Shown here one piece after another: positions 24,265 through 41,921 of a stretch of DNA of 64,000 bases. Position 1 is the stretch's first letter. Each line of letters opens with the position of its first letter. Source of the stretch: Annona cherimola. Its lineage: Eukaryota; Streptophyta; Magnoliopsida; Magnoliales; Annonaceae. The translations under genes and the position numbers were made by a program. Below the pieces are notes generated by a model. It had not been told where the DNA came from. It made no database searches and was given only the letters and a program-made list of their open reading frames with translations. The stretch lies in the NCBI GenBank assembly GCA_030490835.1, contig CM059977.1:20255335-20319334 (forward strand), written 5' to 3'.

Positions 24265-25290
24265 CTACTGGGGTCCTTGATCAGGATTGGACATGTTCCC
24301 CTTTTCATCTTGCCACGAAGATCGCCATTGCTTGTCATAATGTGTGGCCTGCTCAACTAGCTTGATTAGGTTGGTGAGATCTTTGTTTTCACGGAAGAGG
24401 ATTATGCCAGTGACTACTGCAAGAAGGAAAACCTTGCAGATGAAGTTGCTTGTCCGGCCCACCACTCCAAGGCCAGTTAAGCTATCCACAAGGTAAGCCA
24501 TGAAAAATCCCAGCATCGCTGCTTGGCCTGCAAGACACAAAAGAATAGATTCGGGATGTGAGTTGGCGGGATGGCCTGATTTAGGTATGGAATCTGAGAA
24601 GAGAACCTGGTTCAACCATTGATCAGTTCAGCCTCTGGAAGATGGAACCTCTTCAGCCACACCCACCAAGGTATGATTGAACTCCTGAAGTGAACTGGTT
24701 CTTGGTTTGTGGATGGCTCTGGATGCATCTGTAAAAATTTTCTCCTCTTTGCTTCTGTAAACCAGAACAAACTGTGGGAAATTGCAGGTGATATAGATGC
24801 AACGAGCAGAATGAGTAACTACGTGGCATGAAGTTGTTTTACATCCTAGCAACCAATGCAATATACTGCGGATAGGTTGTGGGAAAAATGGTAGATGTTT
24901 CATTTCTTAGAAGGAGAATGTATGCTCACTTGCTGCCTCACCTGCCACAATCATAGCATCCCAGTCTCTCTTTCCATCTTTGACAAACATGTTGAGATCC
25001 CAATTCCCATTTTTCCATCTCTCATCTTCGAACTTCGGCGCAAAAGAAGATTCCTCTTTCTCTTGTGTCTGCCTGCCCTTGATACCTTTCAGTCCAAGGT
25101 CACTTATGCCGGGTTTTGCAAGATCCTTTTCTTGTTGGGGTGTTTTTTAGCTTTCGACAACCCACGACACAACATGACTTGTTTGCTCAGCTCTGGAACA
25201 GTTTCCAGGTCTTGCAACAGAGTACTTTTTCTTGATGGAACGCAGAGAATAGCAGGAAGTTTGAACAGGTGGAAAAATGGCAGAGGCCAT
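24265..25290 (-). pseudogene. LIL3 paralog with one premature stop
   Basis: Three exons on the minus strand: 25290-24942, 24754-24617 and 24527-24265 (249 codons). The product starts MASAIFPPVQTSCYSLRS, has [51 protein letters not shown] and [17 protein letters not shown], and ends YDKQWRSSWQDEK. Exon 2 is 138 nt, exactly as in LIL3, with identical phases. One TAA at 25149-25147 interrupts the frame 47 codons after the ATG; everything after it is open and conserved. The LHC motif has NGQ where LIL3 has NGR, losing the arginine that normally pairs with a glutamate of the partner helix. It could be a recent pseudogene, a sequencing error, or a gene started further down. It lies tail to tail with LIL3. 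Confidence 0.8.
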
Positions 25291-26900
25291 AGACATATGT
25301 CGTCAGATAAGGTGGTGCTTCTCGTGGCTTACATTCTTTTTTTGTTGCTGAGCTAAAGATAAGAAGGGAAGGAGAAATCCTTGAGGCCATGCTGGGATAT
25401 AAAGGAACTTATCTTCTCTTGTCAGTTTAGTTATGGGCAGATTCCTGCATGAATTTCTGTGTTGTAACCTATGTATTTTTACAATGATTACATAAGCAAT
25501 TAATTAAAGTTTCTAAAAATGTTTGGTGTTGTTAATAAATGCAAGAAAATGCCTTGAGTAAATTTCTAGAAATTTTTTTATTCGCTAGAAATCTAGGCAA
25601 ATCACAAAATGCAAAATTCGGTTCAAGTTTACATCAAGATGTTGGAAAGAAGTTAAAATAATTTTTGAGTCAGTATTTGAAAGGATTTTGAAGAAGCTCC
25701 ACTTGAATAATAGTCATAATTTTAAATAAGAAAATTTAAAAATTCCAAAAAAAAAAAAAATGCACGCCGGAGTGGACAGGTGCCGATGCAAGGTCTGAAG
25801 CCCCTTGCGGTGACACGTCCACGTCCTCCCTCTCTCTCATTGATTTTCACACCCCATGCATACCAAGGGGACGTGGTAATGTTGCAGCAGGAGATCATAT
25901 GGGATTTCATGGGATATACGTTTCCTCATTAATAATAATCCAACAATTGTATTTTTCGACTTGTACTCTAATCATTTTCTTTTCAACTATCCTGTTTATA
26001 TATTTTATATTATTAATCACACAATTATTAAAATGTTCTTTTCTCACTCCTCACCTCATTCTAAAATCTCATCGAATTTTACATTAACAAACGTTACCCA
26101 AATCTAAAAAACTCGATCCAACCCGAGTTTTTTAGACTTCCCCAAGATTTTTAGCGGCGGCAATACCTCCTCACAACTTGACATGATGAATGCATATCTC
26201 TTATCATGTAAGCATGGATGCATATCTCTTATCATGTAATCATGGCCATCCAAATAATGACTGCAATCGACAATAGCATGAAGTTGAAAGGCTAGTCCAA
26301 ATTTCACTCCCCTCCTACTAAATGATAGGCCGGATTGTAATTTTGTGTGTAAATCTATTACAGTATTGCTGTAGGACAACCTACAGAAGCGAAAACAGAT
26401 TATCAAACTCCACTGTAGCTTTTAAGCACCACATTTCTTCCTTCCTCTCTTTCCTCTGTCCAATCGCAAGCGGAAGGAAATTGTGAATTTGGTTAAATGC
26501 AATTTCCATTTTTCAAATACCATACGAAAAAAAGATGCCGGGTTTACAATAAATAAAATGCTGCTGTTAATTTTATAACTAATAGCTAAACTTCGTCAGT
26601 TTTCAAAATAAACCCCACTATCACTATAAGCAAACCAGAATATTGACAAAGGTGCAAGTACGGAACTTATTTTGTTTCATTAGTGCTTTCATCCACTGTT
26701 GTATGATTCGCCTTTGACTGTGAAACAGCTGTAACAGCTGATGTAATTTCCCAGACTATGAAAAAAGAAAAATAAAAAAAAGAACGAAAAAGGCTAACTG
26801 TGGAAGAACAAATCAGAAAATGGTAATGGCAAAGATGGAATGTCCATCTACGTTCAAGGACTAGCAGTATACATATGGAGTGATGAGGAACTAGGATGCC
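25291..26900. other. Intergenic region between the LIL3 paralog and GDH
   Basis: The first part is the presumed upstream region of the LIL3 paralog. 25900-26100 resembles the GTGTTTGG-type MITE family in inverse orientation. At about 26188-26240 a 27-base unit around GCATATCTCTTATCATGTAA is repeated twice in tandem. The last few hundred bases should hold the GDH 3' UTR. No gene seen. Confidence 0.5.
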
Positions 26901-31141
<4,241 letters not shown>

Positions 31142-31247
31142 CTAGAAAACTACACGAATCAGAAGAGAGAGATTTGGGAGTTGGAGACGCGGAGGAGAAA
31201 CGGAGCTGAATCGAATGAGATGGAAAAGCAGAGAGACAAGGGCGGGC

Positions 31248-31254
31248 ATTTATA
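31248..31254 (-). promoter_or_regulatory. Putative TATA box of GDH
   Basis: TATAAAT on the minus strand in the context TTGTATAAATGCCCGCC, about 120 bp before the GDH ATG. That spacing would leave a ~90-base 5' UTR rich in CT/TCTC. Position and context only. Confidence 0.5.
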
Positions 31255-31734
31255 CAATTATGCAGAGATAGAGAGACGTGACAGGGGATGCCGGGAAGGG
31301 TGGACTGGCCTGGTCTCATTGTGCATTTGCAGCCAACGACGACAATTGCATCTCCGTTCGGTCAGAATCGAAGAATTGCGTACTTAAGGTTCGCATGGGA
31401 TGAAATTTTCGCGTTCCCGAAAATATTTTTTTCTATTTCTGAAAAAAAGTAATAAATTATTTTTTTTCATTTTCGATATGACTTTTCCATGCCATGTAAT
31501 TATGACCCATTAAATGTTAATTTTGTAAATTTTATTTATTGCTGGCTACACCAATATAGAATTTCAACAGTAACATATAAATCATATTCTATGTTATTAG
31601 ACTTATATCATCATAGCGCTCTTACAAAGTGATTTAACCCATTCCCGTTTGCTTATTTTGTAAGTTTTGATATTATAAAGCCAGATGCATAGGAGCAACT
31701 ATGCATCCCTCCAAAAATGTATTTGTTTTCAATT

Positions 31735-32115
31735 TTTAATTTTTTATAAAATTATTATTGTAGGTATATTTAATTCATATAACAAATTTGGACCTCGATA
31801 TTGTGCACATGGTTGCAAAAATCTATTTTTTAAACATGTTTTAAAATTTTTTATATAACTGTTAATCTAAGTATGTTTAACATATGTATCAAGTTTTATC
31901 ATTTTTGGAGATTTATAAATATTTTTGAATTTTTAAAAATAGAAGTATTCTAGTAACCTATTTTAAAAATTAAAAAATCTATAAATCTTTAAAAATGGTA
32001 AAACTTATCTTATATATTGTCCGATGTCTCGGAAGAGATTATCTTATATCTTAAATACACTTAGATTAATATTTTTATAAAAAAATTTCAAAAAATAAAA
32101 AATGGGTTAAATTTC
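31735..32115. mobile_element. MITE of the TTTTACCATTTTTGAAG type
   Basis: Left arm: AAGTTTTATCATTTTTGGAG then AAAATAGAAGTATT. Right arm: the inverse, through AATCTTTAAAAATGGTAAAAC. It is the same foldback layout as copies at 37835, 40670 and 61.7-62.9 kb. Ends are approximate. Confidence 0.5.
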
Positions 32116-32769
32116 AAGCACGCCGAAATTATGCACACTTGAGTGCATTTAATTAAAAACTAATAAATTTTATCATTTTCGAAGGTGCATATGTATATTT
32201 TTTTTGAAATTTCAAATGTAGAAGTGCTTTTGTCATTTAAAAATTATCAAAATATCCTTATATTTGAAATTCAAATATACGTACATATGTAAACATCTCT
32301 AAAAATGATAAAAATTATTATTTAAATTCAATATATTTAGAATAATAGCTTTATAAAATAAAAAGAAAATAAAAAATAAAAATAAATACATTTCTGAGCC
32401 GGATGTATGATTACTCGCATGCTATCTAGAACTACAGAATCATCTCTCTCGTAATTTAGCTTAAAATATGGAATGTACGCAGTTAAAACATAATACTATT
32501 GGCGAGACTGAAATTTTAAAATTTTAACGTGATGAATGCTTATGTGGAACGTGATTCGCATAAAAATGGCCAGCGCACCATTTGCATGTTTGACACGAAT
32601 GGAGCCCGCTCCGCCCGGATGATACGTCGATCCAGATCATCCCTCCAAACCGACATCCCACGATTAAATTGTTCTTCTGCTTTGAAATTTCATGGGATCA
32701 CATGCATTGCAATTCATATCTCCATTGACAATAATAATAACAATAAAAGAATAATAATAATGTAATATC

Positions 32770-33240
32770 AGCCGCATTCGACAGTTTAAGTATTCTCTTA
32801 TTTTCTAATAATTATTTCGATTTTTTAATTACTTGATATTAACTATTTTTAGTTGTTGGCCCATATTTTATCAATTATTTATTATTTTTTCAAATATATA
32901 CATTCAACTATATTTTATTTATTAAGCTATAAAATCTTTTACCAACACACTTTTAACAACTGTTTCTTAAAGCATAAAACTTTTTATTTTCTGTAATTAT
33001 TATATGTTTAAATATTTTTTTACTTCTTTCTATACAACTATTCTACTTTTCAATTATTTGTATACAACTACTCATATATTTTTTGATTGATGATTACTCA
33101 TATATTTAACTTATTTATTTTAAATATATTCTTTTTACTTCTTATTATCGTCTCCATCATATCATACCATTTTCTCATATTTCAAAGACTTTTATATTAA
33201 AAACTTTTTCTTCAAAAGTTTTATTACTTCTCAAACGTAC
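32770..33240. mobile_element. Copies of the GTGTTTGG-type MITE, inverse orientation
   Basis: The interior reads as the reverse of the LIL3 MITE (TATACAACTATTCTACTTTTC, CATACCATTTTCTCATA), ending near CTCAAACGTAC. There are probably two overlapping or nested copies. Ends are approximate. Confidence 0.5.
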
Positions 33241-35867
33241 TTTTAATAAAAACCCATAATCTTTTGAGTACTCTAACATGTAACGTGCTCCATACTCGGC
33301 CTGCTAGGCAGCCATAAACATCATCACCTAAATCACAAAAGAAAAATGTGTTAAAAATTCAGCGTTGTTAGATTGCAGTGATGTTAGCATTTAAAATTAA
33401 GAAATTATAGAAAAAATAAGGATTAATTTACATGGACGGTTTGGATTGGTTCTTGAAAATTTAAAAGTTGTAGATTTTTTTCCCCCAAAAAGATAATTGA
33501 GTTGTAGACTTGTGGTTGATCGCTGCGTTTTCCTGGAATAGCTTCTCCCGAGGCCCATCAGAGGTTAAGTTAGAGTTGCCAGATTCAACGTCTTCGACTG
33601 GCACAGCTGCGTGAAAGGCATGCATGGTTTTTGGCAGAAATAAGGTTTTAATTACTTGAATTAGTGGCATACTTCCAGGGATGGAAAAGACAATCTCTTA
33701 CGTCTCTCATTCTATCTACGGTCAAAACGCAACGTTTTTTTGGCTTTAGACAGATACATTTTTTTGGCCTCAAGTCAATCCGCCAGTTCAAAGCTTCTTT
33801 GCAACGTGCTGGGAAGCCTGGGATAGCCTGTCGTTCTGGATCTTGATTATATGCTGTGAACTTTATTTTAAAAAAATGATCTTAATAATTGATGATCCAT
33901 TAAGTTTTTTAGCAAAAGTCAACATGTAATTTGTCGAACTTAAAACTTATCAGCCATGAATTCCATTTAGTAATGCAAATATGATGTGAGTGGGAAAGTG
34001 AAGAAAAAAATATTTTTAAAAAATGTGAAAATGTGAGAGTAATGTAATTGGAAGAAGCAATGTGGTAAGAAATAGGAATATTATGAGAGAAAATAATTAA
34101 ATTGTAGGGGTTAAAATGAAAAATATAGTAGTTAGGTAATTAAAATGTTAAATTATTTTTAAAAAAATGTAAGCAAGCAATATTTTCTAACCCACCATTG
34201 TTACAAAATAGCGCCTTAAGTGATGCATGATGTGCCTTAAGTGTTATAAATACTAATTTTGCTCTTAAAATATATTTAGCAAAATCAATCAGGATAGGTG
34301 AAAATTACAAAATAGGCGAATGTAAATGGTTAATGATCCTGTATAATCGGCTGTAGTTAAGCATATTTATTTAAAAAATTTTGGGGTTGTATATATTAAC
34401 TCTTAAATGGATAAAATATCAATGATATATAACGTATGCCCTATCAAAATAATTTTTGCATCATAAATACGTACATATTAAGTTATACTTAAATGGTTTA
34501 AATTTTAAATGGTTTAAATTTTCAAATTTATTTTAAAGTATAAAACTGACTAGTTGTGGATTCCATGGAAACCAGTTATACAGCTTAGTTAGAGAAATAC
34601 ACTCAGTTTTAATTTTGGGGGAATGATTTAAGAGATATATTATAGTGCATTTGTATGCATCCTAATTAAGGTTTATTACATTGCAAAATAGACTCCATAT
34701 ATATTAAAATGTTATAATATTATGTATAATTATTTATTGATATTTAAAACTTTAAATTTTCCAACCAAGTAGTGGCCTGGTTAGTCAAGACAATGACAAC
34801 TTTGCTAGATATTCTGTGTTTAAAAGCGGCTAAATGTAGGATAGGTACATATATCTTTCTACGATGGACGTGGGGGTATTTATAGAATGTCCTTATACAA
34901 ATATTTGATTTAGATGAAAAAAATATACTAAAGTAAATAATCCTAATAAATATAATAAGAAGTGCACATGTTAATTTTCATGATCAAATAAGCCTCATTT
35001 ATCGTAGAATGTACTCGAATTAAAGTGAATGCACTCCAATATTTCACGAATGCACTCTATTATTTGCCATGACTTAATACATATATATGTGACGAATCTC
35101 ATTACATATTGGTTTGTTTTTGAGCGATTGTGATATTTGCGAAAATTTCTTACGGCCCGAGCATGGAGCATCACGCTCCCCCACGATAACGATCAACATC
35201 CACGCGGAAACAAGCTGGCAAACGATTGGATAGAGTCCGCGTTTTCGAGTCGCGGCGTTTCGCTAGCGGAGGAGTCGGTATTGGTCGGCTATTTGATGTT
35301 CCGGAGGAGTACAGAGATCCAAACACCAAACTATAAAAACGATGGAATATAAAAATGCGCTTCTATTTATAGAATGATATTAAATAACATTATAAATATT
35401 TATTTATTACCCGTGTACACTGTAGATAATTCTGTAAAAATTTTAGATTAATTGGTTATTGTAAGTGTAAATCTGAACCGTCCAACAAGGTTGTTAATAT
35501 CTAGGAAACGTATCTATGAAAAACCTTAGATGTATTTTGGACCATCAAAGTGAGGGAAGGTTTTTAAATTTTAAAAACGTGATGATTCTCGCAAAAAATC
35601 AAAATGCGGGTTGAACATTGACTTCCAATTGGCTTGTGAGCGACTATCAGGCCTCCTCGTGGAGCCGCGCGGCCGCGTAAGGGATGACGACAGCGAAAGC
35701 CTTAAAAGGTTCTGAAAGCCACAGCTGTTTGACCGTTGCTAACGAAATCTCTGTTCTCTAACGTCCACGTGCGGGAAGGCGGTAAAAAAAATATTTTATA
35801 AGTGAATAATATAATATGAAAATAGTAAAGTTAAAATAAATAAAGTAGTTATAAAAACAAATGGCAT

Positions 35868-36124
35868 GCTTGGCATACATGAAAATTTTTTAACTAAAAT
35901 TTTTCAATTTTCATAATTATCTTATTTTTTACATCTTTCCATATAACTATTCTACTTTTCAAATATTTCTCCACAATTACTCGTACAACTAACCTATTTA
36001 ATTTAATTTTATTTTTTTTACTCTTAATCATTACTCATATAGTATTATATTATTTTCTATCAATTCAAAAAAATTTATACAAAAAATTTTTTATACAAAA
36101 GTTTTCACTTTCAGAACATATCTA
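35868..36124. mobile_element. Copy of the GTGTTTGG-type MITE
   Basis: Begins near CATGCTTGGCATACATGAA and carries CTACTTTTCAAATATTTC and TATTATATTATTTTCTATC in the order of the family. It ends in TTTTCACTTTCAGAACAT. Ends are approximate. Confidence 0.5.
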
Positions 36125-37439
36125 AAATAAAATTATTATATAATTAAAAATGTCGAGTCATTTATGGAAGAATATATAAAAGAGTACAGAAAATCGTGGA
36201 ATTACCAACAGTGCCCTTGAGCGTGCTGGGAGAAGGACAGTCATGGACTGTCATCCATATTTTAGTAATATTATATTCGGTTGAAATATTTTAGAAGTAT
36301 ACATATATTTTTTAAAGTTGTGCTTACCAGACATTTCGTATGGTTGATTTTTGGTATCTTATTAAAACATGTTTTATTTGGACCCGCAAGTTTCCTTCAG
36401 CAAAAATTGTTGATGTCACCCGTATAAAAGGCATTTAAAAAACTTCCAATGGATTGATTATTGCTACGCCTAAAATATTAATCGCCTCCCTTCTGCAATG
36501 ATAAATGCATCTTACTTGACTTTTCAATTGCGATGGAGCGTATAATAGAACGGGGAAGAGGATAAGAAGATAAGATGAAAAAGTATTTTTCATTAAAATT
36601 TGGAAAGGTATGTATATTTTTTTAATCGGTATGTGAGGTGAGGAAAGGTATTTTAGAATGAGAAAATTTATGTACAAAACTAAAAAAATATAAAAAAGTA
36701 ATAAGTTATTTTCTATCGAAAATGCAAAAAGCATTTTTTTGAAAATCGAAAATTCTATATCTTTTCAATCTCGGACTTGAATACGGTATAATCATGGGGA
36801 TTGTTTTCCTAAGTTTTGATTCTTTTGTTGATGATTAAAATAGTCAAGTTGGTTTCATCATAAAAATAGTCAAGTTGGGCTCTTTAATTTCCCACGTGGG
36901 TGGCGTGAAAATCTTTTGCGGTGTTTGTAGGAAATGTATACGGGTATTCGCAGATTAAATCCTTTTTATTTTTTTAACCATGCAATAGTTGTAAATAGGT
37001 AAACTTTTTTTAAAGTGCAGATTAAATTTTTAAGTGTATGACTTTTTTTTTGTATTATATATAACCATTCACTACGAAGAGGAGTAAAACTTGCTTAGGC
37101 TTGTCGGATTACATTTTATTTTATTTTATTATTTGCAAAAGGTATAAAAGCAATAGAAATAGAAATGGCATTAATTTAATAAGATGCTACATCAAAATAT
37201 GTTTTTAATAAGAAAATAAAAAGAAATGAATGAGAATATAAATATTGTACGAAAACAAATTTACTAATGGGGCAGATAAAGTATCATATCCAAATTAATA
37301 AAGTAGTACATCATAAAAACAAAGCAAAAGAGATCTTTTGGTTACGTATCCAATTCCCTTTGCATGAGTGGTATTTTAAGCAACTCAATACCTCATCTTG
37401 GATAACTCAATAACAATAATAAGTTAATAACATCAGCAG

Positions 37440-37524
37440 TAGTTGTAGTAGTAATGATGATGATGATAATAATAATAATAATAATAATCATCATCATCAT
37501 AAATAAATAAATAAATAAATAAAC
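37440..37524. repeat. Compound microsatellite
   Basis: (GTA)n, (ATG)n, (ATA)n, (ATC)n and (AAAT)n follow one another without a break: AATGATGATGATG, AATAATAATAATAATAATA, ATCATCATCATC, AATAAATAAATAAATAAA. The (ATG)n and (CAT)n blocks are inverse around the (ATA)n core, so the tract can fold back. Confidence 0.9.
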
Positions 37525-37834
37525 TCTTCATAATTTGGGTGTGAGGGAAGTCCAAAACAAAATCTATTTCGATAATCACAAATAGAAAGCTAAGTAATTT
37601 AGAATTAAATAATAAACCTTCTCTACCAATTTTTTTTTAAAAAAAACCTTCTTTGGGCACAAGGAATGTCCAAGCTTCAAAAAAAATCTACAAAAAAATA
37701 TAAATAATTACTATTTGGAAAACCTAAGTGACTTAGGCATGAATGAAGATATTTGTGATGCAGATTTGTCACAAATAGTTGATAGAAAGGAAAGAAGTAA
37801 TTCAATGCATCTAAATGCATTAAAATTTAAGTGC

Positions 37835-38125
37835 ATCTGGGTGCAAAACTCATTTTGTCAGGATTATTTTTGTAAATATTTTTATAAAATTGTTAATTTG
37901 GGTACATTTAATCTATAAACCAAGTTTTACTATTTTGAAGATGTGTGTATATTTTGTAATTTTTAAAAAATAAGAGTATTTTAGTCGACTAAAACCCCAT
38001 GTTTTTAAAAATCAAAGAAAAATATATAAATATCTTCAAAAATTGTAGAACTTAAAACAAATGTTCAATACACATACATTAACAAATTTATAAAAAGAAT
38101 TTCAAAATTTTTTTTAAGGTACATT
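37835..38125. mobile_element. MITE of the TTTTACCATTTTTGAAG type
   Basis: Left arm: TTAATCTATAAACCAAGTTTT then GAAGATGTGTGTATA. Right arm: the inverse, TATAAATATCTTCAAAAATTG. Foldback about a GTCGACTA centre. Ends are approximate. Confidence 0.55.
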
Positions 38126-40669
38126 TAAATTTCAATGCGCCATGCTTCCCCAAATGCGGTGATGCATTCTCAATTGATTGATTTATTGGGTATCTATCAA
38201 ACTGATAGAACCTATACATTTATTTAATTATCAAGGGTCATTGATGTAATCTTAGCCGGTCATTGAGGCTCGGATAGCAAATGAAATCGATTTTAATATT
38301 AAATTAATGCGAATTTTGCGTTTGAATTTAGACTTCATGAGCTCTTCTACTATGCACGACACTTGGTTAAATACAGAAGCTTGAGCTAAATTGCTTGACT
38401 TCTAGCAACAGACGTGGATCACCTAATTAAGAAGATTATGGGTACGTAATGGACCTCACTAACGTATACGTCACTCACTAACTTATGGGCAAGACACTGA
38501 TGGGCACCATATACATATGTAATTTGGATTCAAAATCAAATCCATCAAATTCTAACCCCCGACTTGGTTGGGAGAAGACTAGCCCACCAGTCAAGAAGTT
38601 CTAGGTTTTATTCTACTAGAGGGCAATAAATAGGAATAATACAAACACAATGAACAGTGATAAATTTGGAACTCCGTCCTAAAACCTTCTATTCCAGAAA
38701 AACCTATCATATTCCAAGCTTATGTCAAAAAGTTGTTTTCATCTTTCTCTGTTACATTTTCTTAAAAATAATTTTACATGTTAAATATTTAACTACCATA
38801 TTTTTTTCATTTTTACTCCTAAGTTCTAATCATTTTCATATGATTATCTTTTTTTATTCTTACTTTATCTTTACCATATCATATTACTTTCATGTTATTT
38901 TGAAAATATTCTTTTTCTCTTTCCCCACTAACCACATTGCCAAAAATACCCTAAATGTAAAAATCGGTGCTTTTTAGTAAGAAAAATAGCATGGAATCCA
39001 TTTTAAAACATTTTAATACAAGTCAACCTGGTAGTGCTGTCATTTTTTGGCCTAGGAAAAGATGAAAATTTAGTTGTTATTCTCCCTTTTGATGCTCTTA
39101 ATAAATTACATTATTATCATTTTAAAAAAAATCATACATATTGTCTCAGAGTCACACTATAGTACACATGCCTGTTGCAATAAAGTATTTACCAATGATG
39201 AGCATTTTAGACATTTTATGCCAACAAGTATAATTGATGTGTAGGCCATGAGTATAGGTTGGCCAGCAGCTGGCTGGTGCTAGTTTCAACTTTCAATGTG
39301 GGCCAGCGAAATTTTGTGTACATTCGACAAGCATAAAAGGGCGTTGATCGCAATTGTTTCATTATAGACAAGTACTTCTAGATATGTATTGAATTTTGTG
39401 TGCTAGTTCGAAGGGAATGTTCTAGCTAGCTTCATTTGACTGAACATAAGCAAACTGAATCGTCATTAATATATGTTGATGAAGCTTGAGTAAATGTTAA
39501 TGAGGCTTTATCAGGATTTTATAACGTGGTTCAGAGGGTCTGTTGAAAATGATGTGACCTATAAATTTGGAATTGATGAATTTTGAGCTAGACTGGCCAT
39601 AACGATGGACCTTGATTGAATTCGATAGATATTTATCCAACAATCGATTGGTGATGGATCTCAATATGAATCATAGATACCTAGTAGCATGCTATGCACA
39701 ATAACTGACATCTTAACCCGGAGATCCCTATGAAGTTGGATGAGTTAACTACTCAACAGAGCTTGCTATCGAGGCACATGGGTGCCTCATGTAGAAATGT
39801 TTGAAAGTCCTCTTGCATTATGTTGTGCTTCTCAGCTGTTAATGTGCTGCCTCATACATTCAACTGTTGATGTAGACATGTACAGTAAGTTCACTAATGG
39901 GTACATTTGACTCATCCCAAGTGAACAAAAGAGCAAGCACCCCTGGTCATTGGTGGATTAAACAGATGTTGTTAGGTGGACAAGAAAATAAAAGAGATGT
40001 TACATTGACTAAGCATTTTAGAGCCTGTTCACTGTTCAGTATTGCCTAATGGGTTGAGGAAGGCTATGGAAATGGTCCGTCTCCGAAAAGATAAATACAA
40101 AGAGATGAGTGCAAGAGATTTTAAGCGGCTGCATTTTGTGGAGCCACATGGCCCAAGCATATATATCCAACGACACATGAGTTAGAATAAAATACAAATA
40201 ATTTGTCGTGTAAAAGACAAGAAAGAGATAACGACTGGAAGAGGACACAGGGCTTGGACCTATATACATGGCATTATCATTACAAGAAATTGAAGCATTG
40301 AAAGGGCCTTAATTTGCATATACCATTTCAGGATCCTCACCCAAGAGGTAATTATGAAAAGGATAGGATTGGAAACGAAATATAAATAACTTAATCTGCT
40401 AACCATAAAAGTAATACAAACTGGAAAATAAGATAAAATTTTGGAAGGAAAAAGGAAGAAGAAATGAGGAGCATATGGTTTAAAAAAAATGCTTTGAATT
40501 TTATAGGATTTTCTAATTGATAACGTTCAACTTCTATAGAAAACACCGAAGATTTTTTGAGCTATTAGGCTTAACTTATATTCTAACAAGCTTAGTTTTG
40601 TAATTTTAATGTTTTACCAACATTTTAAGCTCTACGAGATTTCAGGAGGAATGATCTTGTTAGCCCGGG

Positions 40670-41020
40670 CTAAGCATATGTTTCGCTTAGCTCACTTCAA
40701 AAATATATTTATAACACTTTTTTGTTTTTTTTTCATACACTTGTTTATCTACGTGTTTCTAATATATAAATCAAAATTTACCAATTTTGGATATGTGTGT
40801 ATATTTTTCTGGAGATTTTAAAACATTAATGTGTATACATATGTATTTAATATACCCATATCTTTAAAAAAAATTTAAAAATATATACACGAAAATGGTA
40901 AATTTTGGTTTATATGTTAAATACGCTTAGATAAACAAGTTTATGAAAAAAAAGAAAAAAAAAGTGTTGTAAATGAGTTTCTGAGGTGGACGAAGTGAGA
41001 CATTTATTTAGCTTGGGCTC
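40670..41020. mobile_element. MITE of the TTTTACCATTTTTGAAG type
   Basis: Left outer arm GCTTAGCTCACTTC pairs with GTGAGACATTTATTTAGC on the right. Inner arms: TATATAAATCAAAATTTACC and its inverse. Foldback across ~350 bp. Confidence 0.6.
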
Positions 41021-41057
41021 GTAGGATGATTTCTCTTATTGAACTTTAACTATTGAT

Positions 41058-41325
41058 GGTGTGTATGGGAAATGATAATGATAAAACTTTTGATGAAAAG
41101 TTTTTAAATGGAAGAAAATGATGGGATATAATAGGGATAATGATAAGAAGTAAAGAAAATAAAGTTAAATAGATAAATTAGTTATAAGGATAATTGTATA
41201 GAAATGATTGAAAAGTACGATAGTTGTATAGGAAGATTAAAGAAATAATTTAAAAAATAAGATAGTTATTGAGAGTAAAATATTTTAAATTGAAAAGTTT
41301 TGTTAAAAAAAAATACCCACCCCCC
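41058..41325. mobile_element. Copy of the GTGTTTGG-type MITE
   Basis: Starts GGTGTGTATGGG and ends TACCCACCCCCC. The interior contains GGGATATAATAGGGATAATG and GATAAGAAGTAAAGAAAATA, closely following the MITE in LIL3. Confidence 0.65.
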
Positions 41326-41745
41326 GGAGTATGTAACAATCTTATTTTTCTCATTGTCAATGCAACCATATGTAACAATTCACTTTGATATTCCTATCTG
41401 GTTTGGACTTTGTGTATATAATTTTATCAAATCTAATCCATCCATTATTTAACACATTATTTTACTTAGATACTAAAAATTACTTATGTATATATATATA
41501 TATACCTATCTTCAGTCATTAATAGTCATTCTCCATCTTTGGTACGTACATAGATGTTATCAAAATATAATCAATACTGTTTTGGACCCTGATCCGTGCA
41601 GGGCAACATGTGGTTGATTTTCTCTTGTATATTAATGCTGCCAGATTGGAAACAGTATTCATACTCGATAGGTTATGTCCATGCAGTGAAGAATTCATAT
41701 ATAATTGTGGAATTCCCATAGCTGAAAAACAAATAATCTCCCACC

Positions 41746-41830
41746 CTCTCTCTCTCTCTAATCTCGTCGACATCCAACAACCATGCCACGGAAGGTGACC
41801 ATCTACTCTCTCTCTCTCTCTCTCTCTCTG
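41746..41830. repeat. Two (CT)n microsatellites
   Basis: CTCTCTCTCTCT at about 41746-41759 and a longer (CT)n at 41803-41829, 45 bp apart. CT-rich leaders are common in plant 5' UTRs, which would fit the possible exon just downstream. Confidence 0.8.
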
Positions 41831-41921
41831 ATTTGTGGTGATCATCTGAACAAGATTATGGCGGCACTGATATGTGGCGATCACCTGAACATGATTATAT
41901 TGGGTTTTGTGTTGACAGCAA

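Larger units (their letters stand above)
31260..41900. other. Gene-poor AT-rich region with MITE relics
   Basis: More than 10 kb without a convincing gene. It holds several MITE copies (listed separately), a microsatellite at 37440, and small GC-richer islands at 32540-32700, 33490-33850, 35140-35345 and 35640-35790. None of the islands translates to anything recognisable. ORFs of 60-110 codons here have the composition of AT-rich noise. Confidence 0.55.

Noticed and set aside
24895..25356. 153-codon open frame on the plus strand
   Set aside because: It is the antisense of exon 1 of the LIL3 paralog; the minus-strand reading has clear homology and splice sites.
33461..33670. Minus-strand frame containing MHAFHAAVPVEDVESG
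   Set aside because: Composition is somewhat gene-like, but there are no splice partners, no family resemblance and it lies among MITEs.
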